This document shows, in pieces, positions 47,344 through 59,520 of a stretch of DNA of 64,000 nt. The notes below the pieces were generated by a model, which saw only the letters and a list, made by a program, of their open reading frames with translations, ran no database searches and was not told the origin of the DNA. Every line of letters begins with the position of its first letter. Position 1 is the stretch's first letter. The DNA is from Przewalskia tangutica. Lineage: Eukaryota; Streptophyta; Magnoliopsida; Solanales; Solanaceae. Both the position numbers and the translations under genes were made by a program. The stretch lies in assembly GCA_029844215.1 (NCBI GenBank), contig CM056724.1:89361093-89425092 (forward strand), read 5' to 3'.

Positions 47344-48175
47344 TCAGAATGGGTTATCATTCGCTGGGACGATTTCTATCTTGTCTCCTTCCCAAAAGAT
47401 GAGCTTTTGATGCATGGTAGAAGGAACACATCGGCTGGTATGAATCCAGTCCTTGCCCAATAGAATGGTATAGGATGGTTTGCCATATATTACAAAGAAG
47501 GCATACCTGATCGTCTTAGGACCTACAGTGATTACTGCTACTAGAATCCCCAATGCTTCAGAGGCTTCTTCCATAAAGCTAGCCATTTTCATGTTAGTTG
47601 GGATGAGATCCGCCTTTGTTTTGTTAATATCCTTTAAGGTAAGCAGCGACATCATATTCAGTGCAACCCCATTATCGATAAACACCCGACTAATAATTTT
47701 GTCGGTAATACAAGCCTTGACGTAAAGGGGCTTGAGGTGTTTAACCATATCTTCTATATATACACCAAATACGGTGCTGAAAGTGTCCTTAGCTGGGGTA
47801 TCAGCTATTGTTGCAAATTCTATGTCTTCTACGCAAACATCACCTTCTAGGTTATCCAGCGTGGAGCGACTGGCCCAGAACTCACATGGGATTAGGCTAA
47901 CCATTTCTATGTCTGCCCACATCTCATCAACCAGATCATGCCCAAATAAATCGAGGATAAGAGTCTCCTCCTTCATATGATTTGGCTGGCCCGAAGCTCA
48001 TATCCTCAATTTCCTGGAGACAAATAAGGATCGGCTGGGGATCCTCTGACTGAATCCTCTTCACGATCTGTGGGATCACCTCAGTTAGAGGTCTATCTGG
48101 GACCACGTCCTCTTGTCGGAGTTCCTCCGTCGGGTTTTTGGTAGTATGTTCATCTAGTTTTGGTTGACTCGACAT
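47344..48175 (-). pseudogene. Tat element protease region
   Basis: The main frame (47976-47344) contains VFIDNGVALNMMSLLTLKDI and PSYTILLGKDWIHTSRCVP followed by STMHQKLIFW, the arrangement of Tat-type proteases (DNGSALN...SFLLGRPWIH...SSLHQKLKF). The catalytic triplet is DNG with a Val where Ser is common. The N-terminal part continues in a second frame to 48175. A solo LTR separates it from gag. Confidence 0.85.
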
Positions 48176-48483
48176 TTCTCTTTCAGGTGTAATTTTGTTA
48201 CACCCCGTAAATTCAAGAGGATAAGCTAAGAACGTACGAAAGGATATAAAATTTGAATTTGGAAAGTTAGGTTGGCAAAAATGTTGTGGGCAGACTTTCA
48301 GTCAACTTTGGAGCGGTATATATCCTAGTTCTTTAGGATTTTTGAGGTGTTTCAAAATACTAGTATGAAGTTCGTTGAGTCTAGTTTTCAACGCAACAAA
48401 CCGCTCGTCGATTGGACATCGGAGTAGGAAGTTATGGGCGTTAGAAGTTTTATGAGCAGACGCAGAGGACAAATTTTCCAAGC

Positions 48484-48595
48484 AGGCGTCGCAGCGCTGC
48501 GGCGCCGTCAGCAAGGCCGCGGCGCCGATAATTCTGAAATTCTCTGAGGTTGCAGCGCCACAGCGCCGGCTGCAGGGCCGCGGCGCCAAGGCGGG
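48484..48595 (+). promoter_or_regulatory. GC-rich module upstream of the LTR TATA box
   Basis: Two units share the order GCRGCGCYGCGGCGCC, a spacer of about 10 bases and AGGGCCGCGGCGCC. Similar blocks occur at 2582-2620, 4158-4265 and, inverted, 5994-6130. In the related LTRs at 27160 and 56479 this position holds G-box words instead. A regulatory role is my inference. Confidence 0.5.
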
Positions 48596-50254
48596 ATTTT
48601 TCCGCGGAAAGGGTAGAAAAATATGGGATATTTTGATATAAGGCCTATGGGAGGGTGACAAGTGTCCCTCCCATCTTTTGGACCAAGAGAGGGTCTTATT
48701 TTAGGAAGACTTGGTCATTTGCAAGGGTTTCCTAAAGAAAAATTCCTCTATTCTCTCTCAAATTGAAGAACCCCGATGAGATTTTTGGAAAGACATCAAG
48801 AAGGAAAACGGTTGGCAAGCTTGTAGAGGGGTTGTGTGGGTGATTTTTAAAGTGAAGAAGAGTTCGGAAAGACGGCTTATTGAGGTAAAACCTTCACCTT
48901 CTTATGTAATTGAAGATTTCAAGTTATAGTAGTTAAGAAATGAGCGTGTGGTTGTTATATTAAAGTTTGAAAATATTTGGATCATGTCGACTTGTTGAAA
49001 ACCGAAAATGGGCATGTTAGTCACTCATGTTGTAATCAATTCGGTTGTTAGCTAAAATCGTTACATGTTATAAATAGAAGGGTATATTATTGGTTATGAT
49101 TTATATAACATGTTGGAATAACGAGTTGGATAAAAAGGAATTGAAAGGAAATTGAGAATTGTTGTGCCTTAAATGTGGCGTTTGGTTATTGAATTCGGAC
49201 CTTGAAAGAGGTGGAAAAGTACGTAGAAACGAAGGAAGTCTTTGTCGATTTTCCCGTAGAATAAGGGACTTTACATTAGAATATTCTACGTTGAAGCTAG
49301 AAGCTAATAGACGTATTATGGTCATTATAGGTTGACATCTACGGACGGCATACGGGACTTGGCAAGTGGATTAAGCCGGATAGGTATGTGGAAACTTTCT
49401 TATCTCTTGAGCATGAGTAGTTATAACTGTATAGTACGGTAGACGTACGTGATTTAAATGAAGTAAATCCATTTGATATACTTGACTTGTTTTAAGAATG
49501 TCTAAGTTGGTTGAGTTAGAGCGTTAACTCACTTGTTCTTGAGGAATGGTTTATTCTAATAAGGTAGACAAGTATTTTTTGACATGAAAAATATAGAATA
49601 CTTGATGTGGAAAGTATTGAGTATTGAATTATTCTAAAGATAAGAGCCCTGATTTTTAAGTTAAGAAACTTGTTTTCTAAAGTTATGAGACTTGAAGTAT
49701 TTTGAAAGTTGTGTAACTTGATTTGAAATATAAGTCTCTTGGTCATAAGAAGAACGAAATTGTCTAAGATATAAGGGGTTATAACGGCTTTATGGGAAGT
49801 TAGTTATAACGGCTTTATGAAAGGATAAGGATGTCTTAGTTTCTAAAGCATAAAGTTAGTATAACGACTTTATGAGAAGTTGGTTATAATAACTTTATGG
49901 AAGGTTAAAGGAATGGTCTTCTTGAGTAAGGTAAACAAAGATGAAAGAATCGAAATTAAGTAGGGCAATTTGATTTAAAGACATCAATTGCTTAAAGTGT
50001 AAAATGGGGGTCACTTGATTTAGAAGCCAGAAGCATATTTCTAAAAGTGTAGTGACTTGTTTGAAATGTAGGTAAGCCTTGATACTACGGGGGTTAGTAT
50101 CTTGGGGTCTTATGCGAAAAATGATCTTTTGAAAGAATAGAAGTACATAGTACTTCGGGTTAAATTCCCCGGATTTGATTAGGCGATATGAAAGTGCCTT
50201 AGGTCATAAAAATGAGATCCATTTTGTATGTTAATGAAAGTCTACAGAAGTTAT

Positions 50255-50702
50255 GAATTTACTTGGACGTACCGACAGTGATGTGGGATTCCACGGGTAT
50301 GCTTCCATTGTCTTAGTATGAGTTTACTTGGACGTACCGACAGTGATGTGGGATTCCACGGGTATGCTTCCATTGTCTTAGTATGAGTTTACTTGGACGT
50401 ACCGACAGTGATGTGGGATTCCACGGGTATGCTTCCATTGTCTTAGTATGAGTTTACTTGGACGTACCGACAGTGATGTGGGATTCCACGGGTATGCTTC
50501 CATCGTCTTAGTATGAGTTTACTTGGACGTACCGACAGTGATGTGGGTTTCCACGGGTATGCTTCAATTGTCTTAGTATGAGTTTACTTGGACGTACCGA
50601 CAGTGATGTGGGATTCCACGGGTATGCTTCCATTGTCTTAGTATGAGTTTACCTGGACGTACCGACAGTGATGTGGGATTCCACGGGTATGCTTCCATTG
50701 TG
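50255..50702 (+). repeat. 65-bp tandem repeat array, about 7 copies
   Basis: Units start at 50255, 50320, 50385, 50450, 50515, 50580 and 50645 with GA(G/A)TTTACTTGGACGTACC and contain GGGATTCCACGGGTATGCTT. They differ by only a few bases, so the array expanded recently. It is part of the U5-side region of the solo LTR. Degenerate relatives (GGATTCCACGGGC) continue to about 51170. Confidence 0.93.
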
Positions 50703-52321
50703 GTTGATCCTTGGACATGCTTACGATGAGGGATTCTGAGGCATGCGACCAGGATGCGGGTTAAATTCCCGGATACGGCTATTACTCCATGGATTAGCTC
50801 TCCATGAAGACATGTACCCGAAATGAGGGATTCCACGGGCATGTTATATACGATTATTACCCCATGGATTAGCTCCCCATGAAGTCATGTACTCGAGATG
50901 AGGGATTCCACGGGCATGAGATATATATATATATATGTGTTGGATGTGTGTACGCCGACAGTGAGGTAGGATGCCACGGGCGCGTCACATGGTTGTATTT
51001 TACTCTTACGGCTGTCGGCAGTGACGGGGGATTCCACGGGCAGAGGATTTATGTATATATGTGTTGTATGTGTGTACGCCGACAGTGAGGTAGGATGCCA
51101 CGGACGCGTCACATGGTTAACTTTTATACCTAGAGGTCGGCAATGATGGGGGATCCCACTGGCGCGTTTTGATATTTGAGGGCTGGTGTTCATAGCCCTG
51201 GTGTGACTATCGTTCGTATGTTGAAACAGGCTGTACATGGTAAAACTGATTTTCATTACTTTCACTTCGGTAAGGCACAATGTACTGTTAATTGGGTTAT
51301 CATACATGTCTTCAGCTTTATTTTTAGACTATATGATTTAAATTACAGTACTTTCAGTTTTACATACTTGGTACATGTTGTACTGACCTCCTTCGGGGGG
51401 CTGCGTTCATGCCGTAGGTTGAGGTACATAGCTTGCTAATCCGCACTCTAGGATCACTGTTCAGTTCTTGGAAAGCTCCATTTCTCCGGAGGCTTTGTCT
51501 TTTGGTACGGTTCCCTGAGGTTGTAGACTTTTGTACATTCAGGGGTACGGCGGGGCCCTGTCCCGTCACAATTGTATGTCTAAACTCTTAGAGGTCTGTA
51601 GTCATATCTTGTGGGTTACTTTTTTTTTTTTTTTTTTGAGGTAACTGCTTTTGGATTCATATATATCCAGGAAGGTAGCCTTATCGGCTAACCTATTATT
51701 TATTTCATTGTTAAGTCTATGTATGTTCCGCTGATTATCTCTGATATTTACCTGTAAGGGGTGCCCAGGTAGAGCACTAGTCGCGGGCCCGGGGTCGGGT
51801 CGTGACAAATTTCCTCTGAAGCGACTGAGCCGAATGCTCACTCGATAGCTTCGTCTACAACAGACTCAAGAATCTTCTAATTTTTGGCTGCCTAGGTGCT
51901 GGAAATTATATGCAATGTCTGTTGTATCTTACGCAAGGCTTTGGCACGTTGCATCCTTCTTTTCTAAGTTCTAGATACGACTCTAGGTGGTGCCTCTTTC
52001 TTCGGGAGCCTGATTGACAAACCACTTCCCTTATTTTGTGTTGGCGGTCGATTTAATCATTCTCTGGGGTCTCGTTAGGTCCTCATTTCTCGATGTGATA
52101 CATAAGGACGAAACACTCTCATTTATATTAAACTCAACCACCCTCTGTTTGGTTTTGGGGAGCGATTCTTCATCTATTCGAGGCATGATCGACTGTCAAT
52201 TGGTTGGCATCCATACTTTCCCCCCAGGCCTACGCCTGACGTAAATAGGGACCCTTCTGAACCTCATGGTTTGTTTCTGAAGTTCTCGTTCAATGTCCCT
52301 CAGGTATTTATGGTGGCCATG

Positions 52322-54668
52322 TCAACTGCTCCTATTTGGTTGTCTGTCATCATGAACGTCATATAGGCTATCTAACCGATTGAATACAGAGATCTTTGTG
52401 GCCTTCTCCCCTTCTGTAGGTTTCTTTGGGACCCGTACCCTTCTCATCGGCGGTATACCTTTGATGTCCATTGATTCATCTGGCTTAGCAAAAGATACCA
52501 TAAATATTGGTACCGCAGGAAAGGGGTCAGTATCAATAGATATTTCAGTCATACTCTTGTCGGCTAGCCTGAACCTTCCCTCATTAATGTCCTTTTCGAT
52601 AGCCTTTCTGAAGACCACACAGTTAGAAGTAGAGTGACTGTATGAATTATGCCACTTACAAAACTTCTTATCTTTGAGTTCCTCGGCAGATGGAATCCTA
52701 TGACCATCAAGCAGTCGAATCTGCTTATCTTTGAGTAGATGATCAAAAATTTGATCTGTCTTCATGATGTCAAATGAGAATCCGACCCTGTCATCGGATG
52801 AACTCGTCTTCTTGCCTTTTACGACTTTCAAGGCTGGGCAAAAGTAAACTTTACCCCTAACAATATCAACCACCATTGCGTCTGTCATGCAGTCGGGTGA
52901 CTCTGAGTCGGACTCATCCACTTCAATGATGGATACCAATTGAGAGCCTCGATTTCGGCTGGCTCTTCTCCTCTCATTCTCCTTCTCCTGGACATACTGC
53001 TCTATTTGGCTAGCCTTTTCGGCTAACTAGCTCAGGTCAGAGCAGGATTGTCCCACCAACTTCTCCTTTAACTGAGGGTGCATGTTATTGATTATCAAGT
53101 AGGCACACTTAGACTTGGGGTAGTGTACAGTGCATTTCCCAACCTTCTTTCTGAACTTTTCAATAAAATCGACAGCCGATTCATCGACCTGCTGTTTGAG
53201 ATTCTTTAGATCAGTTATGGTAACCTGAGGTTGGGGACAATAGAACCTATCATGGATGTAACCCTCCATGTCAGCCCAGCTCTATATGGAATTAGGAGCC
53301 AAAGAGGAGTACCATGCAAAAGATGTCCCCGTTAGAGAGAGAGAGGAAATAACTACAACTTGTGATACTCATTCTGGTCAGCCTCGCCGTATTGGGCGGT
53401 GAATCTACCGATGTGCTCGATAGTGGATTTGTCGTCGTCGCCAGAGAAAATGGAAAACTCTTGTGTTTTGAAGCCTCTTGGCAAAGGTGCTATCTGATCT
53501 ACGTTATTAGAGTAAGACTTCTTATAAATAGGCATGTCCAAAGGTTTATGTTAGATGCCGAAGTACCTCCGCATGGTATTAGCAATAATTTTTGGGTTTA
53601 TCAATTATGACGTCCCTTTCGATTCTCGACTGGATTCGGCTGGCCAACGTTCTGCACTGGCGGCCTCCATTTTGCACTCTGTTGGATAGGGTTTTGAAGG
53701 ATTTAGGTGGTCTGCTGTCCATTATCAATAGGTGGGGTAATGACCCATTGCTATTATTGGATATGGCCACCAAAGCCTGCAACCTGAGCTCTTGGAATGA
53801 CTAACGGAACCTGAGGACATGGTGGAACAATATTCCATGGCTGCATTCCTCGGGCATCGGTCGTTCTTAGAAAATTTATGCTTCTTAGAAGGTATGGATT
53901 GGGTACCGGAAATGACTACTGGAATGGTATTCCACTGAAATAGCATCACCGGATAGCCGAGCTAAGTCATAGCCATAGTTCATCAGTTGGCCATTATTGT
54001 TCATCTGCCTCGTAGGGCCGTTCGTAGGAACGTACGACATAACGGTAGGCAATCCAAAGTGTCCTGAAGCTTGAGCTGGTCTCCGAGCCATGTTGATCTG
54101 CCATACTGCAGACTCACTTGGTCAAGTGGCACACTTTCCCTCCAAGGTTCAACGACGACCATGCAGTGTGCTTGTTTCCAGGCGATTGGGCTTGTGTTCC
54201 TAGGTGGGATATCGATTGCACCTAAGTAGGCACTAAATGATGAACATACGGCTGAGGAACAACACCGGGAGTCACGATCTCATGCTGAACAACACCGCTC
54301 GTTAAAGGGATGGCAGAACTTGTCGAACATTCTCCTTAGTGCATTCGATTGGTTTTCATCTCCCTCGCTTGCTGAACCTCATTATGTACCATCAACTTCA
54401 CAATGTCAGTCAACTATTTAGACTCTTGGTACATAATGTCGTGGATGCCTAAGTCGATCTGTTGTCTAATAAAAGACGTGGTCATTATGGTTGGACCTTT
54501 AGATTGACTAGATTATTCCACAGCTTGGGTTGATGAAAGAAGTGGAGGGGTGTCAACCGATGTAGATATACCCAATGAGGATGCTAGTTCATTATTCCTT
54601 CTGGGAGGATTGTGTTTAGGATGTGGATTGGACTCGGGGTTCATTTTCTTACCGGACCTTAAGCGCAT
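52322..54668 (-). pseudogene. Tat element gag
   Basis: The start MRLRSGKKMNPESNPH at 54668 downward is the typical opening of Tat-type Gag, 55-75 bases after the primer site. Further along come EFSIFSGDDDKSTIEHIGRF (about 53460), ITDLKNLKQQVDESAVDFIE followed by KFRKK (about 53230) and the cysteine/histidine stretch KFCKWHNSYSHSTSNCVVFR (about 52660). The frame 52939-52322 is open, while the rest is split by stops and frameshifts. Confidence 0.85.
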
Positions 54669-54722
54669 ACGCCAAAAATGATCCTGACCTGGAGAATCAA
54701 ACTTCGCTATTAATTCACCTAT

Positions 54723-54743
54723 GGTCCTACTGGGCGTGCCAAA
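54723..54743 (-). other. primer binding site of the Tat element
   Basis: The minus strand reads TTTGGCACGCCCAGTAGGAC directly after the LTR end (GAGAACA). Position and form fit a tRNA-complementary primer site of the TTGGC.... type used by Tat elements. I did not identify the tRNA. Confidence 0.55.
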
Positions 54744-54745
54744 TT

Positions 54746-55444
54746 TGTTCTCACCACGAATTATGTCTTCTACCATTGTATCGGCTGATCGAATTGAGAG
54801 ACAAATTAAATCCTTAACTTAAGCGATTTAGGATGGAAATGGAACTCTAATTTCCAGCAATGAGTTCCCCAACTACTCTAGAAACTGTTAAGACGGTGTT
54901 AAGAGTAAACTAAGAGGTAAGAAACATGAATGCAACAGAGTATAGTAAGGTAAAGTAAAGATAGATAAAAAGTTGAGTTGTTTGATTGATTGGATGTGTT
55001 TGTATATACAAAGAATATTCCTATTTATAGTAAAAATAGGAGAAAACTGTACAAAAAGGGGGGGGGGGGGGGGGATTGTAAAATTGTGTCCCCTCCACCT
55101 CACATTTCAGCCATCAAGTAACCCACTAAGTTCAATGACCGACAATGAGAGAGGTGGTACCAATTTTCTCGCCCTCTACTATTCTTGCTCGGATAATGGC
55201 CCTTTCTTTCAGCTATTGTTGGTCGTTACCACTTTTAGGGGTCTAGAAACCCTTTTGAATTGGTTGTTGAGACGTCTGTATCTGAGTGGGTCACAGTCGT
55301 ACCTCTAACTAAGAACTTCGGCTAAGATGCCTTATTAGGCGATGAAGTTCTTGTAGTCGAGGGCTAAGAGTATATTCGGCTCCGGAATAGTTCGGATGTC
55401 ACTGAATTTCGGCTAAACATTTAAATTATTTTTTAGTGTTAACA
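54746..55444 (-). repeat. Tat LTR shared by two tandem units (middle LTR)
   Basis: This 699-bp LTR has a primer site on its left and a purine tract (plus 55445-55457) on its right, so it is the 5' LTR of the left unit and the 3' LTR of the right unit. It retains the intact site CAAGTAACCCACTAAG into which the Del-like element inserted in the left LTR. A TATA box lies at plus 55022-55029 (minus strand) and a run of 17 G at about 55058-55074. Confidence 0.9.
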
Positions 55445-55829
55445 ATTGCCCCTACATTAACTCGAGTGTGACTGTTGAGTTAATGTATTCGAAAATATCC
55501 GCCATTTCAGTCTGACAGTCGCGCATGTCACTTAAATCGTCTAATCTCCATTGTATGCAATAATGATTTCTTCTGAATTGGGTTTTCCCTTCAATCGAGG
55601 CATCTTTATGACCACGAATCGTTCCCAATTTTTTCTAACCGTGCATTCGAAGAGTTATCCCCAATTTCTATTGCTCATCAAAATCTATTTAAGGAGAGAC
55701 ATCTTTCCGAGAAAATTTTCACTTGCTCTTAAAATCATCTCCGATATCTTTGCTTCTGCAAAAAGAACAAACCCTAATCTCGGTCCTTTTCTTTCTCGGA
55801 TACCATAATTTCTTCTTCATCTTATCAGA

Positions 55830-56478
55830 AGGTATACGAGACTACTTTAACTGATAAAGACCTAACCGATGCCCTGGTCCTTGTTGATGAACATTTAGTT
55901 CTGGCTCCATATGGTAGACCGGAACAAGGTGACATTATTTTCTCTCAACACCTCTGTCCGGTGACCTATGACCTTCCCCTCACTTCCGACCACTGCACGG
56001 CTAACCTACGTACCTGGATGACCAAGGTCACCAACTATTCTGCTTGGGTGGATCGGGTCAAGTCGGCCAAGAAAACTGAGTGGAAGTGTATGGGTCATTA
56101 CGACACTATTGCACTATCAGTGTCTGATATCTCCTGTAATATCAACCTCATATATGTATTTCTTGGTTATTGGTCGACCACCGCCAATGCTTTTATTTTT
56201 CCTTGGGGGATGATAACTCCCACCCTTCTCGATGTAACGACGATACTAGGCCTCCCGATACTGGGAGCCAAGCGCCCACCCTGAGTGAAATCAAATTCCC
56301 GACTTGGAATTATTGTTTCAAAAAATTCCACCAGCTATGGTGCTTTTGTTGCCTCTAACAGCTGAATTCCGCCTCTTCCGGTCGATGATGTTGAACATCA
56401 TGCTTTTCTGCTTTATTGATTTAGCCATTCTTCATTTCTACAGGATCTTGTGCAATTGTCAAGGAGTTGGAAATTTAT
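55830..56478 (+). pseudogene. antisense additional ORF, right copy, first part
   Basis: It starts after an acceptor-like CTTATCAG at about 55829. Unlike the left copy it stays open through the diagnostic region: CMGHYDTIALSVSDISCNIN, then FIFPWGMITPTLLDVTTILG and LPILGA, ending in a frame break at about 56270. These are plant-mobile-domain-like words. The solo LTR interrupts it at 56478/56479. Confidence 0.75.
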
Positions 56479-58774
56479 TGTTACACCCAGTAAGTCCAGG
56501 ACATGTATAAGAGAATGTACGTAAGGAATCAAGACTTGGAAATTAGTACGAAAGGAAGAATTGTTTTTCCGACGGAAAATGTTCCGAACGTCGGAAAGGA
56601 AAAATGTTCGTTGTTGAGAATTGGATTCTCAAAATGCATTATTTGAAGAGTATGGAACTCTTAACCTAATGGAAATTTATTTTTACGGATTTGGTCACGT
56701 GGGGCCCACCCGAGGAATTTTACATTTTGTGGGGCCCACGAGGGTTACGGAATTTTATGGACGAATGAGAGGGCGACACGTGGCACCCCCACATGGCTTG
56801 GTCGAAATTTATGCAAGGGTAAAATGGTCATTGACCATGGTGGAAGATAAGTCTTCCAAGCTTGACATTGTTGACAAGTCAACTTGTCCACCTAGGCTTG
56901 ATCCAAGTGAAACTCATCCTAACCTCACATTTGTTTAAGTCTAAGCCCTCCATTGTGTTATAAGTATACTACTAGTGCAAGACAAGCACATTTTACACTT
57001 AGAAAATTTAGAGAACTTGAGCTTAGCCTTATGAAGCTCTCGGGTTTCACCTATCTCCCACACAAAAAATTTGCAAATGTTGTCCATTAGCCACAAGACT
57101 TAAAACCAAGGTTCCTAAGAGTGTTGTAAGGTTATCTCAATAGAAAGATTTCGGAAAAAACGCATTTTCACGTTAGTCGCAAGGCGGAAACTATGGGAGT
57201 TCTTCAACTTTGAAGTTGGAACTTGAAGATGGGTTCTTCATAGGCCTCTAAGGAGTGCTTGGAGCGGATTGGAACTTAAAGAAAGGAGCTAAGAATTTCT
57301 AAGGCGCGACTTTGGATCTTGGAAATTTTAAGGGCTTGGAAAGGTATAAATTTTGTCGTTTTAGTAGTTAAGACCTACTTATTGTTGTAGCTATGGATTT
57401 TAGCAAGCATGTGTTATATAGTATGAAGTTTGATAAGTATTTTGACTATTGGAACCCTAATCCGAAATCTAGCATGTTTAGCTTTAAGATTGGAATTCAA
57501 GTTGATTATTAGTTTAAGTCGTCGCATGTTGAATAAAGAAGGAAATTATAGTTGTTGAAGTGGTTTATAACTATATAACATGTTGACCTAAGAACTTGAA
57601 ATTGGAAAAGGATTGGAAAAGACGTAGTGTGATTGGTTATATGTTGGCCGAGAATGGCTAGTGAGGTATTATACTATTTCATTATGAATTGTGGGCGGAA
57701 TTTTACACGTAGTGTAGGCGTGTAATCCCTTTGTTTGGATGTTGTTTGGAGCCTTAAATGTGGCTTGTTGGTTATTGTATTCGGCCTTGAAAAGGTGGCA
57801 AAGTGAGTAGAAACAAAGGAAGTCTTTGAGATTTTCCGTAGAATTAGAGACTAAATACTTAGTATTATTCTACATAGAGACTAGAAGTTGATAGCCTTGT
57901 TGTGACCATTATAGGTTGGCACTTCTACGTACGGTGTATTCGGCTTAGCTGGTGGATTTAGCCGAAAAGGTATGTGAACTATCTCCTCTTCTAGCATGAT
58001 TCCTTAAGATAAAGAAAGTAGGTTCTACTCCTTAAATGATCCATTCCTTGGTTGTATTTGGATTGCCTAAAATAGAATTTGTTCTATGTACTTCCTTGAT
58101 TGTACTTTGATGTTTAGATTGTAAGTTGTAGAATCCATTTTCTTGATGAAGTTTGGATTCTTAAAAGTGAAGGTATTTTTACTTAAAGTACATGTAGTCT
58201 TAAAAAGGAAGTGATTTCCAAATCTTTTGGCTAGTGCCTTAGTTCTAAAACCTAAAGGTCATTGTAATGACTTTAGGGGAGTCAAAGGAGTGATTTACTT
58301 ATTTGATTTAAAAGAGGAGAAACGACATGATTTAAGAGAAGTAACTTGTGTTAAGGGTGAAGTTACTTGAGGTTTAAAAAGTAGAAGAAAACTTGTTTTC
58401 TAACTATTAAGAGACTTGAAGTATTTTGAAAGTTAAGAACTTGATTTGTAAGTATGTGATACTTGGTTTTAATAGTATAAGTCTCTTGGTTGTTGAAGGA
58501 ATGGATACGTCTAAAACTATAAAGGGTTATAACGGCTTTATGGGAAGTTGGTTATAACGGCTTTATGGAAGGTTTAGAAAGTTGTCTATTTTGATTAATC
58601 GGCATAAGTTGCCTAGATTGTGAAAATTTGGAGTTACTTGATTTCAAGCTTTGAAATGAGTTTTCTAAAAGTGTAGTAACTTACTTTGAAAAATAGACAC
58701 GCCTTGATACTACGGGTGTTAGTATCTTGGGGCTTTACATAGAAATGAGTCTTTTATAAAAGAATGTACGTACG

Positions 58775-59235
58775 TAGTACTTTGACTTGTTAAAAGAGAA
58801 TTATTCTATGTATGCCTTGATTAGTACTTTGGCTTGATAAATTGAGAATTTGTCTAAGTGTGCCTTGATAAGTACTTTGACTTGTTAAAAGAGAATTATT
58901 CTATGTATGCCTTGATTAGTACTTTGGCTTGATAAATTGAGAATTTGTCTAAGTGTGCCTTGATAAGTACTTTGGCTTGTTAAAAGAGAATTATTCTATG
59001 TATGCCTTGATAAGTACTTTGGCTTGATTAATTGAGAATTAGTCTAAGTGTGCCTTGATAAGTACTTTGGCTTGATTGATTGAGAATTATTCTATGTATG
59101 CCTTGATAAGTACTTTGGCTTGATTAATTGAGAATTAGTCTAAGTGTGCCTTGATAAGTACTTTGGCTTGATTGATTGTGAATTATTCTAAGTGTGCCTT
59201 GGTAAGGACTTTGGCTTGTTGATTGAGGATTTGCC
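58775..59235 (+). repeat. 48-bp tandem repeat array, about 10 copies
   Basis: Units carry TGCCTTGATAAGTACTTTGG and alternate between ATTCTATGTA and GTCTAAGTG endings; spacing of AGTACTTT is 47-48 bp (58775, 58823, 58871, 58918, 58966 and on). The array lies at about the place held by the 65-bp array in solo LTR copy 1, but the sequences are unrelated. Confidence 0.85.
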
Positions 59236-59334
59236 TATGTTTTCTGGAAATAGCGGTTGTGTGCTATTGGTATATTAGTCGTTCGGGTCATTCCGGGTTG
59301 TGGCATTGCATATTTCCGTGGATTTGCTACCCAC

Positions 59335-59520
59335 GATGCGAGGAATACCTCATGCGAGTCCGTAGGGCTTATGCGGGTGAAATAGTCCCATGCGGGCGGG
59401 TCCAGCCTATGCGAGGAATACCTCATGCGAGTCCGTAAGGGCTTATGCGGGTGAAATAGTCCCATGCGAGGAATACCTCACGCGGGTCCACGTGACCTAT
59501 GCGGGTGAAATAGTCCCAGG
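59335..59520 (+). repeat. CG-rich tandem repeat in solo LTR copy 2
   Basis: Three units contain GCGAGGAATACCTCATGCG and ATGCGGGTGAAATAGTCCCA. Related words occur in reverse orientation in the nested Del-like LTRs (near 28136, 31560, 37360 and 43540), so this is a family-wide feature. Confidence 0.8.

Larger units (their letters stand above)
48196..51807 (+). mobile_element. solo LTR of a Del/Tekay-like element (3.6 kb), copy 1
   Basis: It starts TGTTACACCCCGTAAATTC and ends GGGTCGGGTCGTGACA, the same ends as the Del-like LTRs described above, but on the plus strand. AATTT flanks both sides (48191-48195, 51808-51812). No primer site, purine tract or interior is attached, so it is a solo LTR left by LTR-LTR recombination. 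It contains a GC-rich module (48484-48595) 40-150 bp before a TATA-like GATATAAGG (48635-48643) and a 65-bp tandem array. It splits the Tat gag-protease region. Confidence 0.9.
26791..55444 (-). mobile_element. Tat-type Ty3/gypsy element, left unit of a shared-LTR tandem
   Basis: On the minus strand the order is 5' LTR (55444-54746), primer site (about 54743-54723, TTTGGCACGCCCAGTAGGAC), gag (54668-52322), protease (48175-47344), a region with an antisense ORF (46943-45080) and a purine tract (GTAGGGGCAAT, plus 44684-44694). The 3' LTR is in two pieces (44683-44352 and 27159-26791). Reverse transcriptase and integrase are absent. It is interrupted by a 17.2-kb Del-like element in the 3' LTR and by a solo LTR between gag and protease. 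GATTA at 26786-26790 is the candidate target duplication. The Tat assignment rests on the gag and protease sequence and on the antisense ORF. Confidence 0.85.

Noticed and set aside
50255..50702. Regular 65-bp repeats that might be taken for a CRISPR array
   Set aside because: The units are contiguous without variable spacers, the genome is eukaryotic, and the array lies inside a solo LTR.
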